Origin: Leptodactylus fallax
Taxonomy: Eukaryota; Chordata; Amphibia; Anura; Leptodactylidae
Direction: 5' to 3'
Assembly: GCA_947044405.1 (NCBI GenBank)
Contig: CAMRHE010000028.1
Coordinates: 9,799,501-9,863,500 of the forward strand
DNA length: 64,000 nt
The notes beneath the pieces are model-generated. The model saw nothing but the letters and a program-made list of their open reading frames with translations, searched no databases and was not told the DNA's origin. A program made the translations under genes and the position numbers. Below, in pieces: positions 1 to 12,100 of this stretch. Position 1 is the first letter of the stretch. The number at the start of each line of letters is the position of its first letter.

Positions 1-1380
1 GGAAGTAGAGCCCTTTCAAAGAGAAAGCAGCCGTGTTTTCTAGTCCTGGATAACACCTTTAATCTCCGCAGAAAAAGGCTCAAGTCCACCAGTGCGAGAA
101 TGGGAGAAAGAAGTCCAGGACAGGACACTAGCCACTAAGGTGTTCATATGTCTTATATAGTGAATACTGCACACAGCCTTGGCTTTTAAAGTGGTTATTA
201 CAGGAGACATGGATAATGTGTCAGTATTGTGACTGAAACTGATGAATGACACAGTGAATCTCTAGGACACTGGCATACAAAAGGTAAGAAATCTAAGCGG
301 TATTTTCCCTCTTCAGGATTGTGGGAATGTCTTAGAGCCAAGGACATCTTAATATACACAAAAAGTCCAGTGCTTACCATTGCAAAAGAAAAAAAGATGT
401 AATAAAAAGACATACACAAAAGAAAAATGGTATACAAAATAAAAGGGATTAACAAAATGAAACAGACCTCTTACTTATCCTGACTGTGGTGAATGGCGGA
501 GGGATTTGGACAGATTACAAGCTTGGTTGTATCTCTAAGTGTCACAATAGAGGCCTGTCCTTGACCAATTTTTGTAGGAGCTTTGTCCCAGTCCCGTTTT
601 GGGAACCTTCCATCTGTAATCAGGACTGGCTAATTACTCGCATCAAGTCAGCAGTGATATGACTTATTTTGTGGAATATATTATAACTTTGGGTGGGTAC
701 CTCATATCAGAATGATATGCCTGGCAAGTTATGCATAATGTTTTTACAAGTCCAGGCATACCAAACATAAAGATGATATCATAAGCCTTTCAGTTGGTAT
801 ATAAATTGGTGTAGTTCTGAAGGTTTGGGGGCTTGGGCCTAGTGAAGTTTCTGTGTTTCCTGACCATATCCTGGCTTTGAAGTTATATTTTTTCAATGTT
901 CCATACAGAGATTTCCCCAGGTATCCATAAGCCAAAGTAATCTTGGTATCTACTTTGACCCCCACACAAAGGCATTTGGCTTCTTTGCATTGACCTGCAA
1001 ATAAGTTTGATTATCTACAACTGAATTGACATCCTGGACCTAATAAGTTGCCTACATCCTGAGATGTGTGATGGTACCTGAATGAAAATACCTACAGGAT
1101 ATACTTAAAACAAACCAGACATAAGCACAATAATGAAAAAAAAATTCAGAACTACACACGATAAGATCTAAACATAACTCATAACAAGCTATTTTCAAGG
1201 CTGAATAAATAATGACCTATCCTAAGAATAGGTGATCAGTTAAATACATACAGGGGTTCCGGCCAACCAACAGATTTGAAGAGGCTGCAGCATTTTATTG
1301 AGAGCTGCAGCCTCTCCAATACTCACCAAGCAACGTGCCATACATTTGTATAGCATCCGTGCTTGGTATAACAGCTAAGG
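1..1380. other. gene-free sequence, nothing recognised
   Basis: I see no coding exon, RNA gene or bounded mobile element. The short open frames lack family motifs. A short complementary pair around 1284-1314 surrounds the word GAGGCTGCAG and could be the core of an old MITE. Confidence 0.4.
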
Positions 1381-1600
1381 CTGAGTTCACACTTGCGGCA
1401 TGGGACCCGAACGACGGAGGGCCCGTCCACTAAAACAGCGGTTACCCATGAACACCCGCGGACCCCATAGACTATAATGGGGAGAGAAAAGTCCTCCGTG
1501 CCGGATTTTTCTTTCCCCTGATTTTTGCCAGAATCTGCGACGGAGTCTCTTACAGAGAGTCCAACGCAGATATGAAGAAAGCCTAAGCCCATTCAGGTGC
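1381..1600. repeat. dispersed repeat, copy 1 of 2
   Basis: This stretch shares an ordered series of words with 28590-28820, including 'gcggttacc', 'ccatagactataatgggg'-type text and 'gagagaaaagtc'. The two copies are diverged and show no clear terminal repeats or target duplication, so the class is unknown. Confidence 0.5.
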
Positions 1601-1779
1601 CTGTCAAGTCGTGAGACCAATAAACGTGACATCACATGGACGATGAGGTGGGAATGGTGCTCAGGGAACCACTTCATACAGTCTGACACTCGGGACCTCC
1701 ATGGATCTTCAGCTGATGATCTATACTAATGATAGATCATCAATTAAAATATTCCAGAAACCCCTTTTAATACGATGTA

Positions 1780-2520
1780 TTCTCCTCCTTCTAAACCCTG
1801 GATTAATAAAATAATACCCTTAATTTTATCATATGCATATATGCAAACAGAAAGGCGCACGCATACCTACCGTAAATCATTGCTGTATTTTCTGACTAAT
1901 TAATACATTTATTCGTAGAACACAAATCTTATGATGAATGCCAATGTGCCAACTTAGATGAAGGATGTCATTACTCACCGTGCTGTAATGTTATCTATAA
2001 TTTCGGTGTTAAACTTGACATTATAAATCCTTTAATCTGAGTACTTAAAAGCTGCTCTCTGGCTCATTTTTCAAACACGGTTCCTGTTAACACCGGTACT
2101 GCTAATGAACCTCTAGCGCGCTATTTCTTTCTTAGACAAACGCTGTTGACCAACATTACTATTTGCTCCTTGCATAATTATTTTTTTTCTTCTCTTTTTA
2201 ATTTAATCGCTCCAACAAAAGGCACATATAATGCATTTTTAATTACACTTCCCAAGTGACCTATGTAAAAATAAGTTTCATAATGAAGCCACAATAATTA
2301 GCCTGTCACAGTCCAGTTTGTAGCTATTGTCTGCTCGTCCTTTATGCGCTTTACCTTCAGATGAGAAACCTGATTAAGTCTTTTAGCCTTATCATTGTGA
2401 AATTGCGATTTTGAACATTGCAAGTGGCTTATTTAGGCTTCCTCATTTATTCCCTATGTGACGTTGAAAAGTCACTTGTGAAAATAAAAATAATAGCCCA
2501 CTCCAGAAAGTCTAATGGCC
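1780..2520. other. candidate conserved non-coding region
   Basis: This AT-rich, apparently single-copy stretch has no repeat signature or open frame. It contains several homeodomain-type words (TAATTA, ATTAAT) and looks like the deeply conserved non-coding DNA seen in vertebrate gene deserts. This is an impression from composition only; no alignment was possible. Confidence 0.25.
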
Positions 2521-2717
2521 CTAGAGAATAAATAGTTTGTAGACATAGCTGTTTCCCATAGGACAGATAATTGGTTTTCACAGCTCAACATCTTAAACAA
2601 GCCATTAAAAAAAGCAGATAAATAAAAAATGTTGCTCATTAAATGTAAAGCAATTTATCTGTATAGAATATATTGCATATACAGAAATTTTGATCAAAAA
2701 TATATAGAAAATAATAA

Positions 2718-2742
2718 TTTGAATAATAATAATAATAATAAG
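2718..2742. repeat. (AAT)n microsatellite
   Basis: A run of AAT triplets in AT-rich sequence. Confidence 0.85.
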
Positions 2743-3049
2743 TGGGTGCAATCTGAAATTAGTTGGGGGGAATTAGATCAGGAGCTGACTCTTAGAATTT
2801 GTAGTTTAGATTAAGAGTTCCAATGAGGACAAGTACTGTACAGATAGAAGTGATGACAATCTCTGTATAGAGCTACGGAATATATTGGTGTTATATAAAT
2901 GAATGAAATAATAATACGTTATTAGAAACACATCCAGGATCAACATCCAAAGATAAAAACTGAAAAGGAAATAAGGCTGTTGGGCCATACAGTCTTTCTT
3001 ATCATGAATTGCTATGTTTCCATTTTATTAGTGAATTATTTAATATATA

Positions 3050-3117
3050 ATGATAATAATAATAATAATAATAATAATACTTGTTATTATTACTATTATT
3101 ATTATTAATAATAATGA

Positions 3118-3163
<46 letters not shown>
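3050..3163. repeat. (AAT)n/(ATT)n microsatellite pair
   Basis: An AAT run is followed by an ATT run, so the two halves are complementary and could form a hairpin. The leucine-rich open frame here is a by-product of the triplet repeat. Confidence 0.85.
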
Positions 3164-3365
3164 ATGTAATCAATATAGTAAGCTAAAGAGAATTTTCACC
3201 CAACATTTAAAGCAGCCAATGTATGTATTAGTAAATGAGGCTTGGCAATGGCTGAATCTCCTGGACTGGACAGAAAGCTTCTGCATCTGCCGGGCTCCGT
3301 GGACATTTTATATACCGGCCATATGACACGCCATTCCTTTCATGCCCTTTCTGCTATGTGAGCAG

Positions 3366-3430
3366 ATCCTACCAGATGAAGGTCTTCTGACCGAAATGTT
3401 GTACTACTTGGATCTACAACCTCACCTTAT
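3366..3430 (+). ncRNA. degenerate hammerhead-ribozyme-like motif
   Basis: The order is CAGATGA, a 4-bp stem (GGTC/GACC) closed by a 4-base loop, then GAAA and a possible third stem (GTTGTA/TACAAC). This matches a hammerhead core, CUGAUGA - stem II - GAAA, except for one change in the first box. Hammerhead motifs are known in Penelope-like retroelements. It is probably an inactive relic, and chance resemblance is possible. Confidence 0.25.
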
Positions 3431-4356
3431 CCTATATTCATAGAATGACGTTGATATGATATGCGATATATCTTTCATTAATATGTCATTAATATATGTG
3501 AAAATAAAAAACCCTTCTCATCGAAAGAGTGTGTGCAGCAATATTCTATGTTCTGGACTACGGTTTGGAGAACCCTTTTTGCCTTGCACCATTACCACCA
3601 ACAGGAGAGTGCGGTATCAGTGCTTCTTTCTCTACACTACTGAAAGGGACACGGTTCTTAAAGAGTGGTGAGTCCAAGTGAAACATTTTAGCGACCAGCT
3701 CGTAGCACCTTGCCTCCTAGACTTCAATACAATGTTTATTTCCAGTTCCACAAAAAATTCTTCCATTCTTCTTCTGGTCATCGATGTTGTTTTATCCTTG
3801 GGAAACAGAAGTTTTATTTAGCAGTACATTTTTCAATTACACATTGTCTGCCTTCCAAAGGATTAATGACTCCATTTGTCTTTAGCAATCACCATGTACC
3901 CTTTTCCAGTCTGATGAACATGGATGACTCATGGTATGGCAAAACTTCACAAAGTCATAGAGATCAGACCTTGTTAAGTTTAGGCTCTGTTCACAGTACT
4001 ATTATGACGTCTGTTCATATGAGAGATGTAACAGGTATGAAGTATCCAGTTTCAATAGATATTAGTTTATCCTTCAATATATAATGTCTGGTTATGTCCT
4101 TTTCAATCTTTTTGGTAGGGGTCCTCGGATTCCTAGTCCTCTCCTCATTTTTCTAACCTAGCCACCAGCATGGAGTGTGCATAGTGTAGTCTGAGACACT
4201 TCCCCTACTCTTCAATGGACCTACCAAAAGCAGGGAGTATGGTTTTAGACTACCAAAGCACAGTGTGCGTAGAACAGTCTCAGAAGCTTCTGTGGGCTTT
4301 TACCAAAATGAAGACGGAACTGGGAATCTGAGGAACCAAGTAGGGAACCAAGTATT
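3431..4356. other. gene-free sequence, nothing recognised
   Basis: The open frame at 3710-4084 has no domain-like pattern, splice context or codon bias that I can see. I treat the stretch as non-coding. Confidence 0.35.
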
Positions 4357-4688
4357 TTAAAGGGGTGTTCCAGTTAATTTTAACTCCTGCAGAGCCTTAA
4401 AACAAATGCTGTATACTTACCTCTCAGTTCAGCTAGGGATCCATTGGAGAGTTTCTCTTTCTTCTGTGTGATATAGCCAATTGATGACTGACCTGTGATC
4501 TCCATTTTAACAGAGTATCACTGCTCAACCCCCAGTTGGCTGTATCACTCACATGGGGTCAGGAACAACAGAGAGCCAAATGGAGACTCTCCACTCAATC
4601 GCTGGCTGAACGGATAGGTAAGTTTACAGTGTTCATTGTTTTAAGCCTCTGCAAGGGTTAAAAATATAAACTAAAACACTCTTTTTAA
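4357..4688. mobile_element. palindromic TTAA-flanked MITE (T2/Kolobok-like)
   Basis: Both ends are TTAA, and the left end TTAAAGGGGTGTTCCAGTT pairs with a diverged right end. The two halves are inverted copies around 4500. TTAA targets with TTAAAGGRR ends are the hallmark of the T2 family described in Xenopus. The element has no coding capacity. Its arms carry 5' splice-site-like words pointing outward: ACTTACCTC at 4415-4423 on the left and AGGTAAGT at 4616-4623 on the right. Confidence 0.7.
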
Positions 4689-5690
4689 CGATACAATAGA
4701 CATGTATTGCAAAATTGTTATTTTGAACCAGTGGTTGGCAAAAACACCAGAAATCCTGATATAAAATAATTAATGCAAATGAGTCTTATTATACAGTAAT
4801 TGTTAATAGGACGGGGCACGGAAACCTGATTGTCCTCTCACTGCTTGGTAATATTTCTATAAATACAGTAGAAAAATATTTCATTTAGAATTTTATTTGT
4901 TTTATTGCTTCCCGCTATTTTATACTTTGTGTTATCGGCTTATTTGAAGAAAAATATGTCAGTAAACCTAACCCCCCCCCCCCCAATTGGCAAAAAATGA
5001 GACCTGATCTCCACAAAGTGAAAAAAGACATTCCCCAAAGGACACTTTTACTGAAAAAGACTATTTATTGCTTTTCTAAAGATACATTGTTGAGCCTTTT
5101 GATTATCCTAAAAGCACTTAAGGCTGGTACCTTTATGTGATATGAAATATAATTATCTCCTTGAAAATTCCAATAATGCGAATCAGAATCTGTATTTTCC
5201 ATACGTAATCTACAATATGGCATACACAATTCTATTTAACTATACCGATGTTTTATGAATTAAAATGACTTGATATTCAGCAGAATAGCTCATAAGTGAA
5301 CTGTATTTCAGCGCAGAAAAATGCCATTGTGCTGATCATTAGTGTATGCGATGTTCTGCAATTTAGCAGCACAATAGATTGTGGGTACGAAGCATTTCCA
5401 TACCGTATGTAGCGTTCTCTGTGTCGTAGCCGTAACAGCAGCCTCTTTCTTCCACAGCTTTACATTGTAACTGAATATTGAGTGTCTCTGTGTTATGCCA
5501 ATGCTGTGAAATGTAAAATATGCCAGAAATTCCGAGCTGTATCGGAGCATTGTGAGAAAGGGTCTCTGTGAAGTGTCAGGAAGGCAAGAAAAAAAATCCG
5601 TCTTGTGAGGTGCCAGCAATCACCCTTTGACATTCTTCTAAACTGTTGCTGGAATCAAAATATCAAGCTATTACTAATAGCTATTAATGT
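4689..5690. other. gene-free sequence with a poly-C tract
   Basis: There is a C homopolymer near 4972-4984 and otherwise unremarkable AT-rich DNA. No exon or element was recognised. Confidence 0.35.
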
Positions 5691-6060
5691 GTACATGCTT
5701 CATGTAATTTTATAGTATATTTTTTAATATCTGTAGCTTTAATGAATTGCAATTTACCAAAGAAACCATTTTAATTTAGTTAATATAATATAATTATAGA
5801 CCAAATTAACCCCACACTCGTCCTAATTACCTTTAGTTTCATTTGACTGGTCACACAGTTACCATGCGATTTTATTTTCCAGGAAAAAAAATGAAGTTGT
5901 TAAAGTCTCCTCAAGCAAAGACAGTTTCTTCTTTGTTCCGTATAACGACTCGGCCATCTTGAATATGTTTACGTTTAACATGTCTGTATCCAGCACGGTG
6001 AAGACAAGCACAATGGAAAATCTACCCAAACATGTCTCAGAAATGTCGTATTATTAAGCT
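5691..6060. other. candidate conserved non-coding region
   Basis: This AT-rich single-copy stretch has TAATTA-like words and no repeat hallmarks. A pyrimidine-rich tract ending TTTTCCAG near 5880 resembles a 3' splice site, but no frame with a sensible donor follows, so I do not call an exon. Confidence 0.2.
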
Positions 6061-6647
6061 TATTGTCCTCAGGGTATTAAGTTTTTTCTACTGTTTTCAG
6101 AAAAAAAAAACATCATAATTCTGGTTTTATAGTAATGTGGTTTTGATCATGCTTAAAGATGTATTTTGGATCTTAAATACAAGATATCATTCTAAGCAGA
6201 TCTAGGATCTAAGAAGAAATGAATAGTAAAAAGGTCTAGGACTGCTGAGACACTGTATCAGGTTTAAGTGTAGGTCACATGACATAGTGGAGGACCAGAA
6301 GGGAATGGAGAGCTCACAAACACAGCCACTAGTAAGAAGATTACCTTCTCTATGATTTATATTACACATAATTCTAGCAAGAAAGGGAATTAAAAATTTG
6401 GGAGTACTAGTTTAACGTAGCAAATTTTTAAATTATTGCAAAAGTATGTTCAGTCTATGGATGTTGCACAACACAAATGGTGTAGGTGTGCTAACACAGT
6501 GTCTGTAAAGATGGTACATGAGCTGACCAGGTCAGCCAGAGGAAAAGATGCTCTTTGTTGGCATTTACCTGTTCTGGCTAATAGCAGGGTGCTGAGTGCC
6601 CCTCTATGAAATCCAAATTAACTAATTGGAGTATGGACCCCTCCATG
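6061..6647. other. gene-free sequence, nothing recognised
   Basis: No coding or repeat signal was found apart from short A/T runs. Confidence 0.35.
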
Positions 6648-7540
6648 GGGAGGACCCCATGTACACCCCCCTTCACCATATCTTGTGTGGACATAGGACC
6701 CCATGTACACCCCTCTTCCCTCATCTTGTGTGGACATGGAGAAGACCCCATATACACCCCCCTTCCCCTCATCTTGTGTGGACATGGAGAGGACCCCATG
6801 TACACCCCCCTTTCCCTCATCTTGTGTGAACGTGGAGAGGACCCCATATACACCCCCCTTCCCCTCATCTTGTGTGAACATGGAGAGGACCACATGTACA
6901 CCCCTCTTCCCTCATCTTGTGTGGACATGAAGAGGACCCCATGTACACCCCCCTTCCCCTCATCTTGTGTGGACATGGAGAGGACCCCATGTACACCCCT
7001 ATTCTCTCATCTTATGTGGACATGGAGAGGACCCCATGTACACCCTCTTCCCTCATCTTGTGTGGACATAGAGAGGACCCCATGTACACCCCCTTCCCCT
7101 CATCTTGTGTGAACATGGAGAGGACCCCATGTACACCCCCCTTCCCCTCATCTTGTGAGGACATGGAGAGGACCCCATGTACACCCTCTTCCCTCATCTT
7201 GTGTGGACATGGAGAGGACCCCATGTACACCCCCCTTCCCCTCATCTTGTGTGGACATGGAGAGGACCCCATGTACACCCCCTTCCCCTCATCTTGTGTG
7301 GACATGGAGAGGACCCCATGTACACCCTCTTCCCCTCATCTTGTGTGGACATGGAGAGGACCCCATGTACACCCCCTTCCCCTCATCTTGTGTGGACATG
7401 GAGAGGACCCCATGTACATCCCCCTCCCCTCATCTTGTGTGGACATGGAGAGGACCCCATGTACACCCTCTTCCCTCATCTTGTGTGGACTTGGAGAGGA
7501 CCCCATGTACACCCCCTTCCTCTCATCTTATGTGGACTTC
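6648..7540. repeat. minisatellite, 46-48 bp unit, about 19 copies
   Basis: Units share words such as GGACCCCATGTACACCCCC and CTCATCTTGTGTGGACATGG. Unit length alternates between roughly 46 and 48 bp because of indels in the C and T runs, so reading frames drift along the array. Long open frames on both strands with Thr/Pro/Cys-rich or Gly/Met-rich repeats are artefacts of the period. No flanking terminal repeats were found. Confidence 0.9.
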
Positions 7541-8205
7541 CTTCAGAGGCTAATATTTTCTTATACATTCTAAAAACATACTAACAGAAAAGCTTCCCTG
7601 TGCAGAGGGGGCAGCTGCACCTATGCCCTGATACCCAGGTAGGTTAAAGGCCTCTTTACCTCATAGCAAACCACCATTGATATAAATGATAAAACATAGG
7701 TTGGGGATCCTGATACTAATTTTGGATTTAGACCCAGACGCTTGGTAGGGGTTTTCCAGCCATCTTAAAATTTTCAAAAACATCTTAGGGTGGTATAAAA
7801 TAATAAAAAATAATACTGATCCTCTGCCATGCCCATTACCATGATTCCCGGGTACACCAAGGTACTCTTTATACTGGCGTTCACAGATAAAGTCCCAACA
7901 CAGAAATGTGACCACTGCAGTCAGTCGTTGGTTGTCGTGGTGACCTGTCATCACCACTGAAGTCACCAATGGCAGCGATATGTGTCAGGACATCTTTGCT
8001 GGAGGCCAAGATACAGAGACTGCTGGACAACAATAGGAACAGGAGCTTAAAAAAATGTAGTTGAGTGAAGAAATTCTTTAATGTATATCTGTGTCCTGCA
8101 CAATACTGTAGAATGGATTAAAAAATTATTAGAGAAAAATTGCTAAGCTCATCTTTCTTGATGCCAACTTGTTTTTCAGAAGTCCATGCATATTTTATTA
8201 TCTTT
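7541..8205. other. gene-free sequence, nothing recognised
   Basis: No exon, element or RNA gene is visible between the two minisatellites. Confidence 0.35.
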
Positions 8206-8778
8206 ATATCTGCAGGGCTAGGGTGATATGCTGGTTCTGGTGACACTAACCTATCTATCTGCAGGGCTGGGGTGATATGCTGGTTCTGGTGACACTAACC
8301 TATCTATCTGCAGGGCTGGGGTGATATGCTGGTTCTGGTGACACTAACCTATCTATCTGCAGGGCTGGGGTGATATGCTGGTTCTGGTGACCCTAACCTA
8401 TCTATCTGCAGGACTGGGGTGATATGCTGGTTCTGGTGACACTAACCTATCTATCTGCAGGGCTGGGGTGATATGCTGGTTCTGGTGACACTAACCTATC
8501 TATCTGCAGGGCTGGGGTGATATGCTGGTTCTGGTGACACTAACCTATCTATCTGCAGGGTTGGGGTGATATGCTGGTTGTAGTGACCTTAACCTATATA
8601 TCTGCAGGGCTGGGGTGATATGCTGGTTCTGGTCACACTAACCTATCTATCTGCAGGGCTGGGGTGATATGCTGGTTCTGGTGACACTAACCTATCTATC
8701 TGCAGGGCTGAGGTGATATGCTGGTTCTAATGACACTAACCTATATATCTGCAGTGCTGGGGTTACATGCTGATTTTT
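8206..8778. repeat. minisatellite, 49 bp unit, about 11-12 copies
   Basis: Units contain GGGGTGATATGCTGGTTCTG and CTAACCTATCTATCTGCAG. Central units are nearly identical and edge units are diverged, as expected for an array turned over by unequal exchange. Confidence 0.92.
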
Positions 8779-9194
8779 GGTGATATAGTCCCTTTAAATT
8801 GTGTGCATTATGCTCTATTTAACTCAGGCTGTAATATGAAGGCTACTACAGGAACATACTGTACATACTATTTTATTTAAGACTATATGATCTTCATACA
8901 AAGACTAGTATGAGTCACAGAGCTCATGGACACAGCTTGTAATCTCACTCCCTGAGGACGTACAAAGAGAAGAAGAAGACATTCTAAGACTATATGTATC
9001 ATGAAAGAAAATATACTGTCATAATAGAAAATTGAGTGTGAAAGACTATATCCTTGGGATATTAAATAGTGCCTGCAACACAAAGTAACTCCCACTCTCT
9101 AATATTATAATCATGTCCTAAGATTTCTTGTAGATGTATTAGTGTGTGGCACAAAGCAGGAACCATATTTACAATAGCTTGTTGATAGACAATA

Positions 9195-9418
9195 TTAAAG
9201 GGGTACAGCAGAACATTATTACAGGTCTAAATTCCTAATATAGCGGGTGCAATTTCAGTTCATTGAACCTGCTGACTAAATCTGGAGATCTATCGGCATG
9301 GGGAGAGTGGCGGCTTGTACTCACATACTAATATTCATTTTAGAGACTGTGGCCATTATAATAGCATAAATAAAATCTTTCAAGTCAGGGCAAATGATGG
9401 TAATATTACAGAACTTAA
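9195..9418. mobile_element. possible TTAA-type MITE abutting the next element
   Basis: The left end TTAAAGGGGTACAGCAGAAC looks like a T2-type terminus. The right limit is taken as the TTAA shared with the next MITE, where a weak complementary match (GTTCTGTAATATTAC) is seen. The pairing is poor, so this could be a solo terminus. Confidence 0.35.
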
Positions 9419-9767
9419 AAGGGTTATCTAGGGGATGTGTAGAAATTCACTTCCCATGGGGTTCTATATGCACCGAACCTGAGGTTCTTGAGCTGGTTCT
9501 GACTCTGGGTCATATGATCGCAAGCAGTAACGGGCTCCAAGTTGATCCGCCTCCCTCCCTCCCTTTTTCACAGGTAGATACCAGTACTTTGGGGGCTGGC
9601 AGACTACATTATTATAATAATAAAGCCAACCCCCACAGTACAGGCAACTACCTGTGAGCATGGGAGAGGAGGAAGGAGATGGATCAACTCAGGAGCCGGA
9701 TGCTGGATTCAATCATTTGGTGCATAAAGAAGTAAGTTTTTACACATTCCCTGGATAATCCCTTTAA
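9415..9767. mobile_element. palindromic TTAA-flanked MITE (T2/Kolobok-like)
   Basis: The left end TTAAAAGGGTTATCTAGGGG and the reverse complement of the right end, TTAAAGGGATTATCCAGGG, match closely for about 40 bp. TTAA is present at both borders. The element is non-coding. The open frames seen in it are mirror images of each other because the sequence is palindromic. Confidence 0.8.
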
Positions 9768-12062
9768 GGGTTTTAATACATTATATACAGGAAACACACA
9801 AAGTTACAGCTTCTAAAATAATTTAGAATGACTGGTCACCTTTCTCAGCAGGCATTGGTTAGTTGCTGAAAAACTGTGAACAATAGTACAAAAGAATTTT
9901 CTGTCTGGATTTTGTAATCATTTTGTATAGAAATATACTCCAATGTTCTATGGGAAAAAGTATGCAAATTAGCTAACACCAGCCAAACCGGAGACTCCTG
10001 CAAAAGAAAGAGTGATCCATCCACAGACAGCTGTTTTAGGATTCATGCCCCTCATCAGTACAGAGCAGAGTACTTGTTGGCTGGGTAATATGCCTTATAT
10101 ACATTCCAAGGGAGCGGAAGGGGAAGTGGTTCTCAAAGAGACCATTGTTTACTGGGTCACTTTCCCTTTTAGAGATATCTCTGGTTTGGCCAATTTGCAT
10201 AATTCTTCTTGTTAACATGTTGTTGCGGATTGCAAATGAATCCAGATTACTGCAATATATTTGGATACAAATTTAAGCTAAGAACTCAGGTATCTGAAAC
10301 CTCAGATACATAAACAAGTCCGATATGTTTACTCAGTGACTCTGTGGTTTGGCCGCATTTCTAAAAAAAGAAACTCGAAACTAAAACCTGTTGACTTTTT
10401 GATCATAATTTAAACATTAAAGAGCAAAAGCCACGGAAAGTAATATATGATGACATCTATGTTCCCGCATCAGCCAATGTGCCGTATGTGATTTATAAAT
10501 CTGCAGAAAATGGGAAATAACAGAATGTGAAATCTTAATACATGATTTGCATGGTGAGCTGCCAGTATATATGTTGAAAATTAAGCCAATCATTTCTCCA
10601 TTATAGATGAGCCATCTGAATGTTGAAAGTATGAATAATGTATTGCAGACTACTGACAGAAATGAAACACGCATTGCAAACTTTGAATTAGTTGTTCAAC
10701 AATCAGCGATCAAATTATTACACTTTTTTTTTTAAATTAACAATAAAATAGAATAATTGCCTAATACTAATGTATAGAGGAATGAGGTAGGATTGAAATA
10801 AGTGAGTGGCGTGATCTAGAGGCACAAAGTAGAGCAGTTGCCCCAAATCTATGCTTTCTACCTAAGCAAAACTACAACACATAACTTGACAGAGCCATTG
10901 GTTGGGGAAGAATAGAGTAGAGGTCTTGTACTACATGGTAGATACCCCAAACAGAATTTACCCATGTGCCTTGAACCACATACAGGCATGTCCTTCCTTC
11001 CCTGTACACTTGGCTGATCATGTCCCGATGTGTGTATCACAGGTTAAGTCACTTTTCTAAAAATGCAATTTCATGACAAGTTATCACAAAATGATCTGCT
11101 ATTCTATTTGTGTCTATGCGAAGCCACCCAGTGAGGATATGTGAATCTCAGCCGTTTGTTAGTGTGATTGTTGAATTATTTCATGAGAAATTGGAGTCAT
11201 TAACCAAATTGGAAACACATGTACACATGTGATCTTCTTTACCTCTCCTCTTGCTTGAAATATTTAGAGAGGAATGGAGCAAGATGACCAGCTTTGAGAA
11301 ACAACATGATTTTTTTTGATACTCTGTCAGGAGATGTTTATGTTATTTGTGTCTCATGAGGCCCCCCAGTGGTAAAGAATTGGCGCCTGTCAATGGTTTT
11401 GATAGCACATTGTGATAATATATTGCATCTGTATTGTAAAGAATTGGAGTTGATGAAATTCATGGAGAGATCAGGATGGACACATCTGTATGGGGCCAGA
11501 TATCCTCAGATAACATACAGATGTAGCTAAGTTGAAAGGGGTTGTCCAGTTTCAGATCAATATTTAGGGACAAATATTATTGTTTATATAATAACAAGTT
11601 GTACAATTTTCCATTATACTTTCTGTATCAATTCCTCACGGTTTTCTAGATCTCTGCTTGATGTCATTCATTGTGCTTGCATTCAGTGGATGAAATCAGT
11701 CCATGGTCATGTGATGGACAAACATGTTATCTCAACTGTTAAATAGATTTCAAAGGCTTTTGTAGTCTTTTGTATCAAGATATCACGGTGCTGTGTGCTA
11801 GCAATGTCATGTTAAACTTTGCTACATCTGTACACTTCTCTTCCTATTTTTTTTCTTTTTACTATGTGATAATTGAGGAACTGTAGGGATTAGACAGCCG
11901 ATGTCATGGATTCATTTGTTGATTCTAATCCATGCGTTCTGGTTTCGATAGTATTTAGGCTTGAAACTGCAGATAATCTGCAGTAATCAGTTAATGGTCT
12001 AAAAATGGTCTAAAAATAAAGATTCGAGACATGTGGCATTACTAAATCTATATATAAATACC

Positions 12063-12063
<1 letters not shown>
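9768..12063. other. gene-free sequence with a candidate conserved block at 10360-10700
   Basis: No gene was found. The 10360-10700 block is AT-rich, single-copy and free of repeat hallmarks, and may be conserved non-coding DNA. A degenerate T2-like end (GAAAGGGGTTGTCC, near 11536) lacks its TTAA and its partner. Confidence 0.3.

Positions 12064-12097
<34 letters not shown>
12064..12097. repeat. (TA)n microsatellite, Tc1 insertion target
   Basis: A TA dinucleotide run directly abuts the left end of the Tc1 element. Tc1/mariner elements insert at TA, so the run supplied many targets. Confidence 0.9.

Positions 12098-12100
<3 letters not shown>

Noticed and set aside
5870..6060. Possible exon after a 3' splice-like TTTTCCAG near 5880
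   Set aside because: No open frame with a plausible donor follows, and nothing in the translation is recognisable.
6578..7584. Several long open frames on both strands with repeated Pro/Thr/Cys-rich or Met/Gly-rich peptides
   Set aside because: They are products of the 46-48 bp minisatellite. Frames exist on both strands, drift with unit length and have no start or splice context.
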